Shown piece after piece: positions 9,018 to 18,007 of a stretch of DNA of 64,000 nt. The stretch's first letter is position 1. Each line of letters begins with the position of its first letter. The notes beneath the pieces were generated by a model that was given only the letters and a program-made list of their open reading frames with translations, was not told where the DNA came from and searched no databases. The stretch covers positions 62,001 through 126,000 of the forward strand of contig CAZDVQ010000002.1 of assembly GCA_964508975.1 (NCBI GenBank). Reading direction: 5' to 3'. Source of the DNA: CAZDVQ01 sp964508975. Lineage in GTDB: Bacteria > Bacteroidota > Bacteroidia > Chitinophagales > Saprospiraceae. Position numbers and translations under genes: made by a program.

Positions 9018-10241
9018 CTAGGTTCTGTTGGCCTCTACATCAAGTTGCTTTTTTAGCCAAAACGCTACAAAAAAAGCGACCAAACCCAATAATCCCATGA
9101 CGAACCAATTCATATCGTAGCTGGATACACCTACAATTTCCATCCCGGCTTTGGCCCCAAGGATATGAGCCACCGAGAATGCCATGGAATAATAAGCCAT
9201 GTATTTCCCCTCCTGCCCCTTAGGTGCCCTCGACATGGCAAAGGCATTGCCAAATGGAAATGAGAACATCTCGGCAAAGGTAATAATGATGATACTCACC
9301 ACCAGCCAACCCGCCCAAGGGGTAATCAGCAAAACCAGCAAGCTGGCCGAGAACATGAGCAGGCTAAGCATGATGAGCTTAATATGATTATAATTTTGCC
9401 GCTCGATATAATTCACCATCGGCATCTCCAGTAGGAAAATCAAAAGGCCGTTGAGCGACAAGAGCAAGCCCGTATCCAACTCGGTTAGTTTGTGCACCTC
9501 CTTATGGTACAGCGGCATGGTGCTAAACAGCTGGAAAAACATCATACCCATGGCGATGATGATACCCAGGAACACAAAGTATGGAGTGTCAAATTTTTTA
9601 GGGGCAAGCGGGGCTACTGGCTCGTCGGGGTTCGCAGCATCGTGCAGCGCATGTTTATCCTTAACCCACCACATGAAAAGCAAGGCTGCGATGATACAGG
9701 TAGCGCCATCTATCCAGAACAAACCACCGTAACCAATGCCCACGATGATTAATCCAGCCAGCGCTGGCCCTATAGAAAACCCGAGGTTTACCGCCAGGCG
9801 TACCAAAGTAAGCGAACGCGTACGGTTATGGGTTTGGCTGTATGCTTTAAGCGAGACAAACATGGCGGGCCGGAACATATCGGCAATGGTGATGATAACC
9901 AGTATGGCTATACAAAACAGCTCAAAGGTTTTGACATACTGCAAGGCGATAAACAATACACCATTGGCTATTAAACTGAAAATCATGACTTTGTAAAACC
10001 CAATCTTGTCGGCCAGTTTACCACCCAACCATGAACCCAAGAATGAACCTATACCAAAAAACACCATCACCCAGCCCACTTGGCTGTAACTAAAATCCAA
10101 ATCTTCTTTCAGGTACTTGCTCAAAAAAGGGACCACCATCGTGCCCGCCCTATTGATAAAGGTAATAGCAGTTAGGAGCCATATCTCGCGAGACAGGCCT
10201 TTGAATGCTCCAATATAGGACTGGCTCAGGGCTTTAATCAT
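9018..10241 (-). CDS. MFS transporter
   Basis: A 407-residue integral membrane protein with the twelve-helix layout of the major facilitator superfamily. It has the loop 2-3 signature in the form GSWLGGKLADKIGFYKV and a short charged loop in the middle (about residues 190-215). It most resembles drug or sugar efflux-type members, but the substrate cannot be read from the sequence. It starts MIKALSQSYIGAF and probably forms an operon with the downstream metallophosphoesterase. Confidence 0.9.
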   Translation of the reverse strand: MIKALSQSYIGAFKGLSREIWLLTAITFINRAGTMVVPFLSKYLKEDLDFSYSQVGWVMVFFGIGSFLGSWLGGKLADKIGFYKVMIFSLIANGVLFIALQYVKTFELFCIAILVIITIADMFRPAMFVSLKAYSQTHNRTRSLTLVRLAVNLGFSIGPALAGLIIVGIGYGGLFWIDGATCIIAALLFMWWVKDKHALHDAANPDEPVAPLAPKKFDTPYFVFLGIIIAMGMMFFQLFSTMPLYHKEVHKLTELDTGLLLSLNGLLIFLLEMPMVNYIERQNYNHIKLIMLSLLMFSASLLVLLITPWAGWLVVSIIIITFAEMFSFPFGNAFAMSRAPKGQEGKYMAYYSMAFSVAHILGAKAGMEIVGVSSYDMNWFVMGLLGLVAFFVAFWLKKQLDVEANRT

Positions 10242-10264
10242 GGCAAAACGCCTATTTTCTTTTA

Positions 10265-10403
10265 TTTTTTTTGGGGCCTTCCCTGCACCAGTGGTGCAGG
10301 GTCGCTATGCTACGGGGCTCGCTGTCGCTCGGCCCTGCGGCTAACGCCTTGGTCTAGCCGCGTCGCTGCGCTTGCGGCTCCCCCTCCGCAGCGCTAGTCC
10401 AGG
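10265..10403 (+). repeat. GC-rich modular intergenic repeat, subfamily A (copy A3)
   Basis: Begins with eight T followed by GGGGCCTTCCC, contains CTACGGGGCTCGCT and GTCGCTCGGCCC, and ends near GCGCTAGTCCAGG. The front module is a perfect hairpin with 10-bp arms (CCCTGCACCA and TGGTGCAGGG) around a single central base. This copy lies between two minus-strand genes, and its end has diverged more than in A1. Confidence 0.75.
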
Positions 10404-10422
10404 CAATGGCTTGCCCAAACAG

Positions 10423-12675
10423 TTAAGCTTTAATCACCATCAACTGAGCAAATTTCAACATGATGCGTTTTTCGCCATGTGAAGCATCTTCAAACTTGAT
10501 GGTGGCCACCTTTGTAGCACCGCCTTCCACGTTAACGACAATTCCCTTGCCAAAGCGCGGGTGCAGCACGGGAGCATTTTTCACAATCTCGTGCATGGGG
10601 CTGATGACAAAGTCTTTGGGTAGATCTTGTTTAGCCGGTGCGGCCTGCCTAAGCTGGGGCTTTGAAAATGCGCCTATACCCGAAACAGAAGCCGTTTGCG
10701 AGCCACTGCTGATGGTTTGCATGGTCAACTTAGGCGAGATTTCGTTCATGAAACGGCTCTTCTCGTTGTATTCCATTTTACCATAACGGTAGCGGCTAGC
10801 CGCAAACGATAAAGTCAAGAACTCTTTCGCCCGGGTAATGGCCACGTAAAACAAGCGGCGTTCTTCGTCCAAAGCAGCAGGATCGCCTGTACCAAGGGCC
10901 ATGAAGGAGGGGAAAATTTTCTCTTCCATGCCCACCACGAAAACCGAGCGGAACTCAAGTCCTTTGGCAGCGTGTACCGACATTAACTTAACGTGGTCAT
11001 CGGTGCCTTTGTCGTTGTCGGCATCGGTTAAAAGTGCTATATTTTGCAGGTACGCAGCTAAGCTTTTATCTGGGTACTCGTCGTCGTTGCCTTCCACGAA
11101 TGCTTTCACACCATCTAAAAGAGCCTGTACGTTTTCAATGCGACCTATGCCTTCAGGGGAAGTATCTTTTTTCAAGTCTTTCAGTATACCCGATTCCCTT
11201 GAAATCCATTCGGCCAGCTCGTAGGCGTTCAACTTCTGCTGTTTACCCGCAAATAGCTTGATGGTTTGTACAAATTCCTGGATAGGAACCAGGGCCCTTG
11301 CAGGAAATTGATTCGGTGTAAGGTGTTGCAACACGTGCCAGATGCTCATGTTGTTGGTCGTGGCCATTTCAGATAGTTTATCCACGGTCGTATCACCAAT
11401 GCCCCGACGTGGGTAATTGATAATCCGCTTCAGAGCTTCCTGATCAGATGGGTTTACCACCATGCGGAGGTAAGCCACGAGGTCTTTGATTTCTTTGCGC
11501 TGGAAGAACGACAAGCCACCGAACACCCGGTAAGGTACTCGCTGACGCGCGAGGGCTTCCTCAAAAATCCTTGACTGCGCATTGGTCCGGTACAGGATGG
11601 CTATATCGTTATTATCAAGATGGAGCCTGTTTTTTTGCTCCAATACGGTACTCACCACCACCCGACCTTCTTCCTCGTCGGTCATGGCCTTTACCACGCG
11701 GATAGGCTCTCCATCGAGCTTATCCGTGAAGATGGTCTTTTTAATTTGACGGCGGTTGTTGGAGATGACTTCGTTGGCTGCCTCTACAATGGCAGAGGTG
11801 GAGCGGTAGTTTTGCTCCAGCTTATATACTTTCAGGTTGGGGTAAGTCCGTTCAAACTCTAGGATGTTCTGTATAGTAGCACCCCGGAAAGCATAGATAC
11901 TTTGGGCATCATCGCCTACCACGCAGATATTCTCTGGGCTTTGTGGAAACTTGACCAAGAGGTTCACGATAGCCGATTGCAGCTGGTTGGTATCCTGGAA
12001 CTCATCCACGAGCATAAACTTGAAGCGGCGGCGGTACTTGTCGGCAATGTCGGGGAAATTCTTCAGCAAGAAATGCATCTGGTACAAGAGGTCGTCAAAA
12101 TCCATGGCACCCGAGCGTTTGCACTGGCTCACGTACATATCGTACAACTTGTAGATGTATGGTTTCTTAGCGTGGCGATCATTAATCAAACGTTCATTGT
12201 CGGTAGCGTATGCTGCTGGCGATACCAGGTTGTTTTTCGCCAAGGAGATAGCGTTCAGCACCGAGCCCGCGGTATAAACCTTGGGGTCGAGGCCTTGCTT
12301 TTTAATGATATCGTTAATCACACTCTGTGAGTCGGAAGAGTCGTAGATGGTGAAGTTGGAATTATACCCGATGGCCTCTGCTTCAGAGCGCAAGATTCGG
12401 GCAAAAATCGAGTGGAAAGTACCAGCCCATACCTTGTTGCCTTTTTCCCCTACCACTTTGGCAATACGTTCTTTCATTTCCTTGGCCGCCTTGTTGGTAA
12501 AGGTCAAGGTCAAAATTTCCCAAGGTGCCACGCCTGTTTCAATCAAGTGGGCAATACGGTAGGTGAGCACGCGGGTTTTACCTGAACCCGGCCCAGCGAC
12601 AATCAGCAGGGGGCCGTTAACATGCGTTACGGCAGCTCGTTGAATATCATTTAACTCGTTCAGGTAATTCGACAT
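10423..12675 (-). CDS. UvrD/PcrA-type ATP-dependent DNA helicase
   Basis: A 750-residue superfamily 1A helicase. The motifs are motif I AGPGSGKTR (about residues 28-36), motif II VDEFQDTN (about 225), motif III VVGDDAQSIYAFRGA, motif IV YRS, and the C-terminal VMSVHAAKGLEF-type motif V/VI region ending with FYVAITRAKEFL. The C-terminal tail (about 690-750) has the PcrA/UvrD tudor-like element (HPRFGKGIVVNVEGG). It unwinds DNA 3' to 5' in nucleotide excision and mismatch repair and removes proteins from DNA. Length and tail fit both PcrA and UvrD, so I leave the symbol open. Confidence 0.95.
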   Translation of the reverse strand: MSNYLNELNDIQRAAVTHVNGPLLIVAGPGSGKTRVLTYRIAHLIETGVAPWEILTLTFTNKAAKEMKERIAKVVGEKGNKVWAGTFHSIFARILRSEAEAIGYNSNFTIYDSSDSQSVINDIIKKQGLDPKVYTAGSVLNAISLAKNNLVSPAAYATDNERLINDRHAKKPYIYKLYDMYVSQCKRSGAMDFDDLLYQMHFLLKNFPDIADKYRRRFKFMLVDEFQDTNQLQSAIVNLLVKFPQSPENICVVGDDAQSIYAFRGATIQNILEFERTYPNLKVYKLEQNYRSTSAIVEAANEVISNNRRQIKKTIFTDKLDGEPIRVVKAMTDEEEGRVVVSTVLEQKNRLHLDNNDIAILYRTNAQSRIFEEALARQRVPYRVFGGLSFFQRKEIKDLVAYLRMVVNPSDQEALKRIINYPRRGIGDTTVDKLSEMATTNNMSIWHVLQHLTPNQFPARALVPIQEFVQTIKLFAGKQQKLNAYELAEWISRESGILKDLKKDTSPEGIGRIENVQALLDGVKAFVEGNDDEYPDKSLAAYLQNIALLTDADNDKGTDDHVKLMSVHAAKGLEFRSVFVVGMEEKIFPSFMALGTGDPAALDEERRLFYVAITRAKEFLTLSFAASRYRYGKMEYNEKSRFMNEISPKLTMQTISSGSQTASVSGIGAFSKPQLRQAAPAKQDLPKDFVISPMHEIVKNAPVLHPRFGKGIVVNVEGGATKVATIKFEDASHGEKRIMLKFAQLMVIKA

Positions 12676-12727
12676 AGAATAGAGATGGTATAGGTATTAA
12701 ACAAAAAATTACATCATCCGAACACTT

Positions 12728-12889
12728 AGAGTATGTTTGGATTTTGGGTTTCGAGGGAAAAACGAGCTATTTTTTGATGAGCTTGCTTTAAAAAATGGGC
12801 GCATAGTGGGGCTACGTAACTATTTTTTGAAGCAAAAATCATCCACAAAGAGGTGTTTTTCGCCGGAAGCTAAAGTCCAAACATACTCT
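12728..12889. repeat. AT-rich inverted-repeat element, MITE-like (family C, copy 1)
   Basis: A 162-bp element with perfect 14-bp terminal inverted repeats, AGAGTATGTTTGGA and TCCAAACATACTCT. Inside, long imperfect arms continue (for example GATGAGCTTGCTTTAAAAAA against TTTTTTGAAGCAAAAATCAT), so the whole element could fold into one hairpin. TTA directly flanks both ends if the terminal repeat is taken as GAGTATGTTTGGA. A second full copy is at 44152-44315. It encodes no protein. Confidence 0.75.
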
Positions 12890-12946
12890 TAGACTTAAGT
12901 TCGGGCGATGTGCGCGTGTAAGGGAAGTGTATTGGTGAGGGTGGGA

Positions 12947-13330
12947 TTACAGGTCCCTAGGGCTAATCATATCGTTGATAATCACGTAGGCTTCGGGGTA
13001 CATGCCCGTTACCAAGTTCATCAACTGCGTGGCTTCGTGCTTGGTCATAAAAGCACCAACACGTACACGGTAATACGGTGCTACAAAATCTACTTTACCG
13101 ATAACGTCTGGGAATTGGCTCAAGAACCTCACTTTCACGTCCTCGGCTTTCACACGGTCATCGGTAGCGATGATTTGTACACTCCAGCCAGTAACGGTTT
13201 CTGGCCTTGAACCAGCCCTGCGGCGAATCAAAGTATTCACGTTTTCTTCCTCGCTGATACTCACCTGTGCAGTACTTGCCTCAGCAAATGCAACTAGGAA
13301 CAACAAGAATAAACAAATCTGCTTTATCAT
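12947..13330 (-). CDS. SPOR-domain protein
   Basis: A 127-residue exported protein. The signal peptide begins at MIKQICLFLLFLVAFAEAS; an in-frame ATG at 13357 only adds a hydrophilic stretch ahead of it. The C-terminal half (GWSVQIIATDDRVKAEDV, then PYYRVRVGAFMTKHEATQL) is a SPOR domain, a fold that binds glycan strands of peptidoglycan stripped of their peptides, often at division sites. It is short, with essentially one SPOR domain and a small linker. It lies just downstream of deoC on the same strand (47 bases). Confidence 0.82.
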   Translation of the reverse strand: MIKQICLFLLFLVAFAEASTAQVSISEEENVNTLIRRRAGSRPETVTGWSVQIIATDDRVKAEDVKVRFLSQFPDVIGKVDFVAPYYRVRVGAFMTKHEATQLMNLVTGMYPEAYVIINDMISPRDL

Positions 13331-13377
13331 GACACGTATAATTTTGAATAGAACCAATGGCCCTGCATTGGTATTTG

Positions 13378-14025
13378 CTAAACAACAACAATGGTAGGCC
13401 CAGCTGAAGTACCCAGCCTATCGGCCCCGGCTTCAACCAGCGCCAATGCTGCCTCGCGGGTACGGATACCACCTGAAGCTTTAATTTTTATTTGTTTGGG
13501 CAACCATTTGCGTAACTTTTGAATAACTTCGACCGTGGCACCTGCCCCGTTGAAACCGGTACTCGTCTTCACGAAATCCACTTCAACTTCGGCGCAAAGT
13601 TCGCAAACTTTTTTGATTTCGTCGTCGTTCAACAAGCCTGTTTCAATAATTACCTTGATGATTTTACCTTTCAAGTGTGCTGCACGGGTTGCCGAGTCGA
13701 TGTCGTTTTTGACATATGCCCAAGCTTTATCCTTCACCGCGCAAATATTAATAACCACGTCTATTTCTGAGGCACCCTCTTCTAGCGAGCGTTTTGCCTC
13801 TTCTACTTTCGAAATGGTAGAAGCATAACCCATCGGGAAACCAATGACCGTGGCCACTTTAACCATAGTATCTTCAAGGATGGCCGCAGCGTCTTTGACA
13901 AAGTAAGGGGGCACACACACCGCTTTGAACCCAAATTTTTTAGCCTCTTCACAAAGGCTTACTATTTCTTGTCGGGTACAGTCGGGGCGTAGCAGGGTAT
14001 GGTCAATCAGCGGCTCTAGTTTCAT
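13378..14025 (-). CDS. deoC: Deoxyribose-phosphate aldolase
   Basis: A 215-residue DeoC. It interconverts 2-deoxyribose 5-phosphate with acetaldehyde and glyceraldehyde 3-phosphate in deoxynucleoside breakdown. The catalytic elements are visible: IDHTLL near the start, EIDVVIN (D89), the Schiff-base lysine K153 in FVKTSTGF, and KASGGIRT (K182). Length is standard for the family. No other deo gene is nearby. Confidence 0.97.
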   Translation of the reverse strand: MKLEPLIDHTLLRPDCTRQEIVSLCEEAKKFGFKAVCVPPYFVKDAAAILEDTMVKVATVIGFPMGYASTISKVEEAKRSLEEGASEIDVVINICAVKDKAWAYVKNDIDSATRAAHLKGKIIKVIIETGLLNDDEIKKVCELCAEVEVDFVKTSTGFNGAGATVEVIQKLRKWLPKQIKIKASGGIRTREAALALVEAGADRLGTSAGPTIVVV

Positions 14026-14096
14026 GGTATAAGTATATATGCGTTGTGCTTTATTTGTTGGTAGGGTAAAGGTAGCTTAAAGCCCTTGCCCGACAA

Positions 14097-15851
14097 CTAT
14101 CCCACAGGTTTTATTTTTTCGAATTCGTCTATTAGTTGCGCTGAGTCATTCAAAATTTTATCCATGTTACCTTGGTTGAGCCCCGCATACAAAGCCATCT
14201 CGCAAGTGCTTAATATGTCTTGTAAGCCTTGTGCCTGACGTGCTGTAGCGCCTTTCGATACTAATTCCTGTACGAGTTCCTGTTTTGAAATGGAACCGGC
14301 CTGCAAACCGAGCTTGTCGGCAAAATAACGCCACAGGGCCCTTTGCACTTCTTCGTAAAATGGTTTGTGTTGGCCTTGTGCCGCCAATTGCTTGGCATGT
14401 TGCAAACGCTTGCTGGCCTCCGATGCGGCCACTTCTTTGCGCTGCTCTGCTGGGTCTCGGTTTAGCTTGGCATCTACCCGCTGACGGTAATACAGCATGG
14501 CTGGTATCAAGGCCAGCAAGGCTATCAAAGCTAAAACAAAGCCTACTGAACCCGCAAAACCTATGCCTGGGCCAGGCCCAAGTGGCATTAACCCGCTCAG
14601 TACAAGTTGTTTATCGGCTTGACCTGTGGTGTCTTGCCCGTTATCGTTAGGGCCTACTACCCTAGTGCCTTGGCTAACCGAAATGACTTGCTTGAACGAG
14701 TCGATGCTGACATAAGCCCCACGCTCGGTGTCAAAATAAATAAACTTGGGGTTAAGGGTATAATTACCCGGATAACGTGGCATCACCACGTATTCAAATG
14801 ATTTTATACCCACCAGCTCATCGCCGTCGTTCAAATTTTTCTCCGTTACCTTGGGTTCGTAAATATCAAAGCTATCGGTGGGCAAGTTGAGCAAGGGCGC
14901 TTGTAGTTGTTTAATATCACCTCGCCCGGTCACGGTCAGCACCACGGTCATGGCGTCGTCGGTACTCAGTTGTGTTCGGTCGACGCTAGTGCTGGCTTTA
15001 TAGCGGCCAACAGCACCCGAGAATCCCGCAGGGGCAGGTGGCAATGGCTTCACCTGTATGCTCAAGGCTTGGCTAGCCGTGTTTACGGGTATCAAGCTAA
15101 TATCGTCAAAGAAAAAACTCCGGCGTTGACCGCTATTTTCAACCAGGTTGGCCTCAACGCGCATGGGGTCAAGCTGGATATTGCCACTCTTGAGCGGCAC
15201 GAGCAAAAATTTGCGAATTTTAACCACGCTATAAGCTTTGCCATTAATCGACTCGGCCGCCGGGCTAGGGCTACCAAGGTCAATTGGCGTTACAAAAATA
15301 TCTTGGAAACTTGGCTGTGCGGTCACTTGAAAGTCCTCAATATCAGCATTATAGTACATTTTATACTCGAGCGATACCTGCTCGCCCACGTAAATCTCGT
15401 TTTTGCTCAACACGGCCCGCACCATCAGCTCGGCCTTGGATGCCGTGTTTGCTTGCTTTTTGCTGCCTGCCGGAATCACCTCAATTTGAACCGAGTTCGA
15501 TTTCAGGGTTTTACCCGCTGCTTTTATGGTTGCTGGACCAATAGTCAGCATACCGGTACGGCGTGGACTCAGGTAATACGAATAACCTACCGAGCGGCTC
15601 ATCTTGCCGTTGATATATTGGAAAGATGACTGCTCGCTGGGGCCGCCCACAATGGCAAAATCGCCAAAATTAGGCGGCGTAAACCCTGCGCCACTGGCGT
15701 CGTACAGCATAAACGACACTTGGAAATAATCGCCTTCCATCACCTGCGGTGGATTGACCTCGGCAACAAATCGTGGCGATTGGGCAGCCGCTTGGCCCAT
15801 GCTAAACCAGGCCAAACCCAGCAATACAAGCCTTAAGCAGTTTTTAAACAT
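14097..15851 (-). CDS. batD: BatD-family protein
   Basis: A 584-residue protein with a signal peptide (MFKNCLRLVLLGLAWFSM to GQAAA) and several immunoglobulin-like segments typical of BatD (PRFVAEVNPPQVMEGDYFQV, then SYYLSPRRTGMLTIGPATIK). A transmembrane helix lies at about 450-475 (VGFVLALIALLALIPAMLYY) and a cytosolic helical tail follows. The start is placed at MFKNC because the longer frame, to 15989, is encoded by a GC-rich repeat. BatD belongs to the Bat (Bacteroides aerotolerance) set, thought to work with the MoxR ATPase and von Willebrand-type proteins BatA/B. Those genes are not next to it. A shorter BatD-like gene lies directly upstream. Confidence 0.85.
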   Translation of the reverse strand: MFKNCLRLVLLGLAWFSMGQAAAQSPRFVAEVNPPQVMEGDYFQVSFMLYDASGAGFTPPNFGDFAIVGGPSEQSSFQYINGKMSRSVGYSYYLSPRRTGMLTIGPATIKAAGKTLKSNSVQIEVIPAGSKKQANTASKAELMVRAVLSKNEIYVGEQVSLEYKMYYNADIEDFQVTAQPSFQDIFVTPIDLGSPSPAAESINGKAYSVVKIRKFLLVPLKSGNIQLDPMRVEANLVENSGQRRSFFFDDISLIPVNTASQALSIQVKPLPPAPAGFSGAVGRYKASTSVDRTQLSTDDAMTVVLTVTGRGDIKQLQAPLLNLPTDSFDIYEPKVTEKNLNDGDELVGIKSFEYVVMPRYPGNYTLNPKFIYFDTERGAYVSIDSFKQVISVSQGTRVVGPNDNGQDTTGQADKQLVLSGLMPLGPGPGIGFAGSVGFVLALIALLALIPAMLYYRQRVDAKLNRDPAEQRKEVAASEASKRLQHAKQLAAQGQHKPFYEEVQRALWRYFADKLGLQAGSISKQELVQELVSKGATARQAQGLQDILSTCEMALYAGLNQGNMDKILNDSAQLIDEFEKIKPVG

Positions 15852-15890
15852 ATATTGTGATTGCAAAAAATTCAATTTTAACGTAAGTTT

Positions 15891-16028
15891 TGTTTTTTGG
15901 GCGTGCCCCCACGCGGCTGGTCGCGTAAAGCGCTCCCAACCGCGTGGGGTCGCTCCCCTCCGGGGGTCGCGTTGCTCCGTGCTGCGCACCGCCCGCTGCG
16001 CGGGCGCCCTCCGGGCAGCTCACGCGAC
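15891..16028 (+). repeat. GC-rich modular intergenic repeat, subfamily B (copy B1)
   Basis: Begins TGTTTTTTGGGCGTGCCC. It contains a hairpin with 10-bp arms (CCCCACGCGG and CCGCGTGGGG) and then GGGGTCGCGTTGCTCCGTGC. It ends with hairpins GTGC-TGC-GCAC, GCCCGC-TGC-GCGGGC and GCCC-TCC-GGGC, then AGCTCACGCGAC. It fills the space between the two BatD-like genes and stops four bases short of the upstream gene's stop codon. Confidence 0.85.
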
Positions 16029-16032
16029 AGGC

Positions 16033-16611
16033 CTACATCTTGTACACCTTGCCTTTATACTTAGGCTGTACAGAAGGTTCGGTACGGCGTGGTGGAGGCG
16101 GGGGCGGGGTCAAAAGCCTTGGCGGCATTTGAAATGGCGAAGTTCTGAAAAAATCTTGGCCAAATGGGTCATAGTTGAAAAAATCGCCGCCGAACATATC
16201 GTTGCGGGGTGCATATTCTTGCGGGGCTTGATAGTCGGCCAACACATATACATAACGTGGCTCCGATTGGAACCTACCGCTGGCTGCTTCGTAGTCAACG
16301 GCTGGAATTTGATAAACCCCCGTGGCATTGGGGCGATACAGGTATTCAAAACTTGATTTACTACTCATTTGACCATTCATGATGCTGGTGCTAAACGAGG
16401 TATTAGGACCTGATACCAGGGTCATTCCCTCAATCAAGGGCCCTTGGAAGTTCCTAATCTGCACGTTCTCAAACTCGAACGTTACCCGTAAATAATCATT
16501 CAACCCGATAGAATCATGGTTAGTCCTAACGGTAAAAGTGATTTCATTGGACTGTGCCGGCAAAACACCTGCCGCTAGACCAACACAAAACAACAGTAAG
16601 TACTTGATCAT
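16033..16611 (-). CDS. Short BatD-like exported protein
   Basis: A 192-residue protein with a signal peptide (MIKYLLLFCVGLAAGVLPAQ) and one immunoglobulin-like BatD domain (about 25-125: ITFTVRTNHDSIGLNDYLRV, then YLYRPNATGVYQIPAVDYEA). A Pro/Phe-rich tail follows (PPPPPP, then KYKGKVYKM). It resembles the first domain of the full-length BatD next to it and may be its partner or a shortened paralogue. The stop codon lies four bases from a GC-rich repeat, so truncation by repeat insertion cannot be excluded, although the basic C-terminus looks like a natural end. Confidence 0.7.
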   Translation of the reverse strand: MIKYLLLFCVGLAAGVLPAQSNEITFTVRTNHDSIGLNDYLRVTFEFENVQIRNFQGPLIEGMTLVSGPNTSFSTSIMNGQMSSKSSFEYLYRPNATGVYQIPAVDYEAASGRFQSEPRYVYVLADYQAPQEYAPRNDMFGGDFFNYDPFGQDFFRTSPFQMPPRLLTPPPPPPRRTEPSVQPKYKGKVYKM

Positions 16612-16740
16612 GATTTGACAAATTTTATAATTATACACTATAATGGCTTACCTTCGCAGCGCTCAAAACTCGTACCGAATTGGCTTAAAACACTGTTAAA
16701 CTGCCGTTTTTTCAGTTATTTTGCAGCAAGCACAAGCATT

Positions 16741-16867
16741 TGCGCTAGCTGGCTGGAAGGCCGCGCCGCAGGCGCGGGTGCGCAACGCGCACGGAGCGAA
16801 CAGCGAACCCTGGAAGACAGCGGCGACCGCGTACACGCGGGCGCAGCGCCCAAAAAAACAAAAAAAT
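16741..16867 (-). repeat. GC-rich modular intergenic repeat, subfamily B (copy B2)
   Basis: An inverted subfamily B copy: GCGCTAGCTGGCTGGAAGG at the left, hairpin CGCGCC-GCA-GGCGCG, hairpin GTGCGC-AAC-GCGCAC, ACGGAGCGAACAGCGAACCC, and GGGCGCAGCGCCCAAAAAAA at the right. It sits 10 bases before the methyltransferase ATG, between that gene and a promoter-like TACCTTCG at about 16650. If that promoter is real, the repeat would be transcribed in the leader. Confidence 0.85.
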
Positions 16868-16877
16868 AATCGTCCCG

Positions 16878-17693
16878 ATGACCGTCGAACAATTTTTCAA
16901 CCTTTTTCTCCAAGAATTGCAGCAGCACCCCGAGCTGCGCAAGTATTACAAATTCCTGGAAGGCGGACCGCAGCAAATGGCTTTTCGCAAGGCTTATTTT
17001 TGCAAGCGCCTACAATATATACTGGACCATGTGGGCAGCACCGACCAACGCATTTGGGATTGTGGCTGCGGCTATGCCACCACCCAGTTTTTCCTGGCCA
17101 TGAACGGGTATAAAACCATTGGCACCACCCTTGAATTTTACTACGCCGAGATACCCAAGCGACTGGCATATTGGCAACAGTTTGGGGATACCAGCCTGCT
17201 GGAGGTTAAATTCGAGGACGTGCTGGAATGCTCGTTTGCCGATGGCTCGTACGATTTAATCATTATCCAAGACACCCTGCACCACCTTGAACCCCTACAA
17301 CAGTGCCTAGCGGTGTTTAACCGGGTGCTAGCCAACGGTGGTCAACTACTGGTGATTGAGGAAAACGGCAACAACGTTATACAAAATGCCAAGTTGTACC
17401 TGCGCCGCGGCAACAAACGCATCATCGAGGTGTACGACGAGAAGTTGGGCAGAACCTTCCTGATGGGCAACGAGAATATACGCTCGTACCGTTCATGGAA
17501 AGCAGCCCTGAAACAAGCTGGCTTGCATACCCTAGATGAACAGGTTGAATATATCAGGCTGTTCCCGCCCTTGGGCTATAAACTATTGGGTACCGACAAG
17601 GTGGCCCAACACGAGCAAAAGCTGTGGAAACAAGTAAGTTTCCTACGCGAGTACTTTTACTTTGGCATTAATTATATGGCCCGCAAAGCTTAG
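16878..17693 (+). CDS. Class I SAM-dependent methyltransferase
   Basis: A 271-residue protein with a Rossmann-type methyltransferase domain. The glycine-rich SAM-binding loop reads WDCGCGYATT (about residues 55-64), the acidic end of strand 2 is TLEF, and the later motifs are YDLIIIQDTLHHLEP and LANGGQLLVIEENG. The HHLEP motif is common in ubiquinone/menaquinone- and natural-product-type methyltransferases, but the substrate is not evident. It is monocistronic: a repeat upstream and a hairpin downstream. Confidence 0.85.
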   Translation: MTVEQFFNLFLQELQQHPELRKYYKFLEGGPQQMAFRKAYFCKRLQYILDHVGSTDQRIWDCGCGYATTQFFLAMNGYKTIGTTLEFYYAEIPKRLAYWQQFGDTSLLEVKFEDVLECSFADGSYDLIIIQDTLHHLEPLQQCLAVFNRVLANGGQLLVIEENGNNVIQNAKLYLRRGNKRIIEVYDEKLGRTFLMGNENIRSYRSWKAALKQAGLHTLDEQVEYIRLFPPLGYKLLGTDKVAQHEQKLWKQVSFLREYFYFGINYMARKA

Positions 17694-17708
17694 CGTAATT
17701 ACCTAAAA

Positions 17709-17747
17709 CAAAAATGGGTAAAGGTTGCACTAAAGCAGCCTTTACCC
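17709..17747 (-). terminator. Terminator of the Hc1 histone gene
   Basis: GGGTAAAGG(T)TGC pairs with GCA(G)CCTTTACCC around a 6-base loop. Read on the minus strand the stem is followed by ATTTTTGTTTT, so it ends the histone gene at 17801. The plus-strand side has no T-run. Confidence 0.75.
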
Positions 17748-17800
17748 ACTAGTGTTAGGAAGCATGTTTGGGTAAAACAGTCCTGAACGGGAAATAGAAA

Positions 17801-17977
17801 CTATTTCTCGCTTTTTTTAGCTTGAACTTCAAGACGAAGCTCTTGAGCCAAAGTTTTCACGTTTTGCAAAGACACGCGGATACGAGTACCGGCAGCTTTG
17901 TTGCCTTTGTTGTAGAACTTATCCATGTCCTCTTCAAGAGTAGCGATCAAGGATTTGATTTGATTAAACTTATCCAT
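17801..17977 (-). CDS. Histone H1-like protein Hc1
   Basis: A 58-residue basic helical protein (MDKFNQIKSLIATLEEDMDK, then FYNKGNKAAGTRIRVSL, then LAQELRLEVQAKKSEK) that I translated by hand. The segment NKGNKAAGTR and the following LAQELRLEVQ are characteristic of the small Hc1-type histone H1-like proteins common in Bacteroidota. It is probably a nucleoid-associated DNA-binding protein. It has its own promoter (18008-18039) and a hairpin terminator, and diverges from the sigma factor gene. Confidence 0.9.
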   Translation of the reverse strand: MDKFNQIKSLIATLEEDMDKFYNKGNKAAGTRIRVSLQNVKTLAQELRLEVQAKKSEK

Positions 17978-18007
17978 AAAATAGATTTGATTGATTTATT
18001 AACGCGG

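Noticed and set aside
12728..12889. Complete insertion sequence
   Set aside because: The element has inverted ends but is only 162 bp and encodes nothing; it can only be a non-autonomous element.
15852..15989. N-terminal extension of the BatD gene
   Set aside because: The extra 46 residues are encoded by the T-tract end of a GC-rich repeat; a normal signal peptide starts at 15851.
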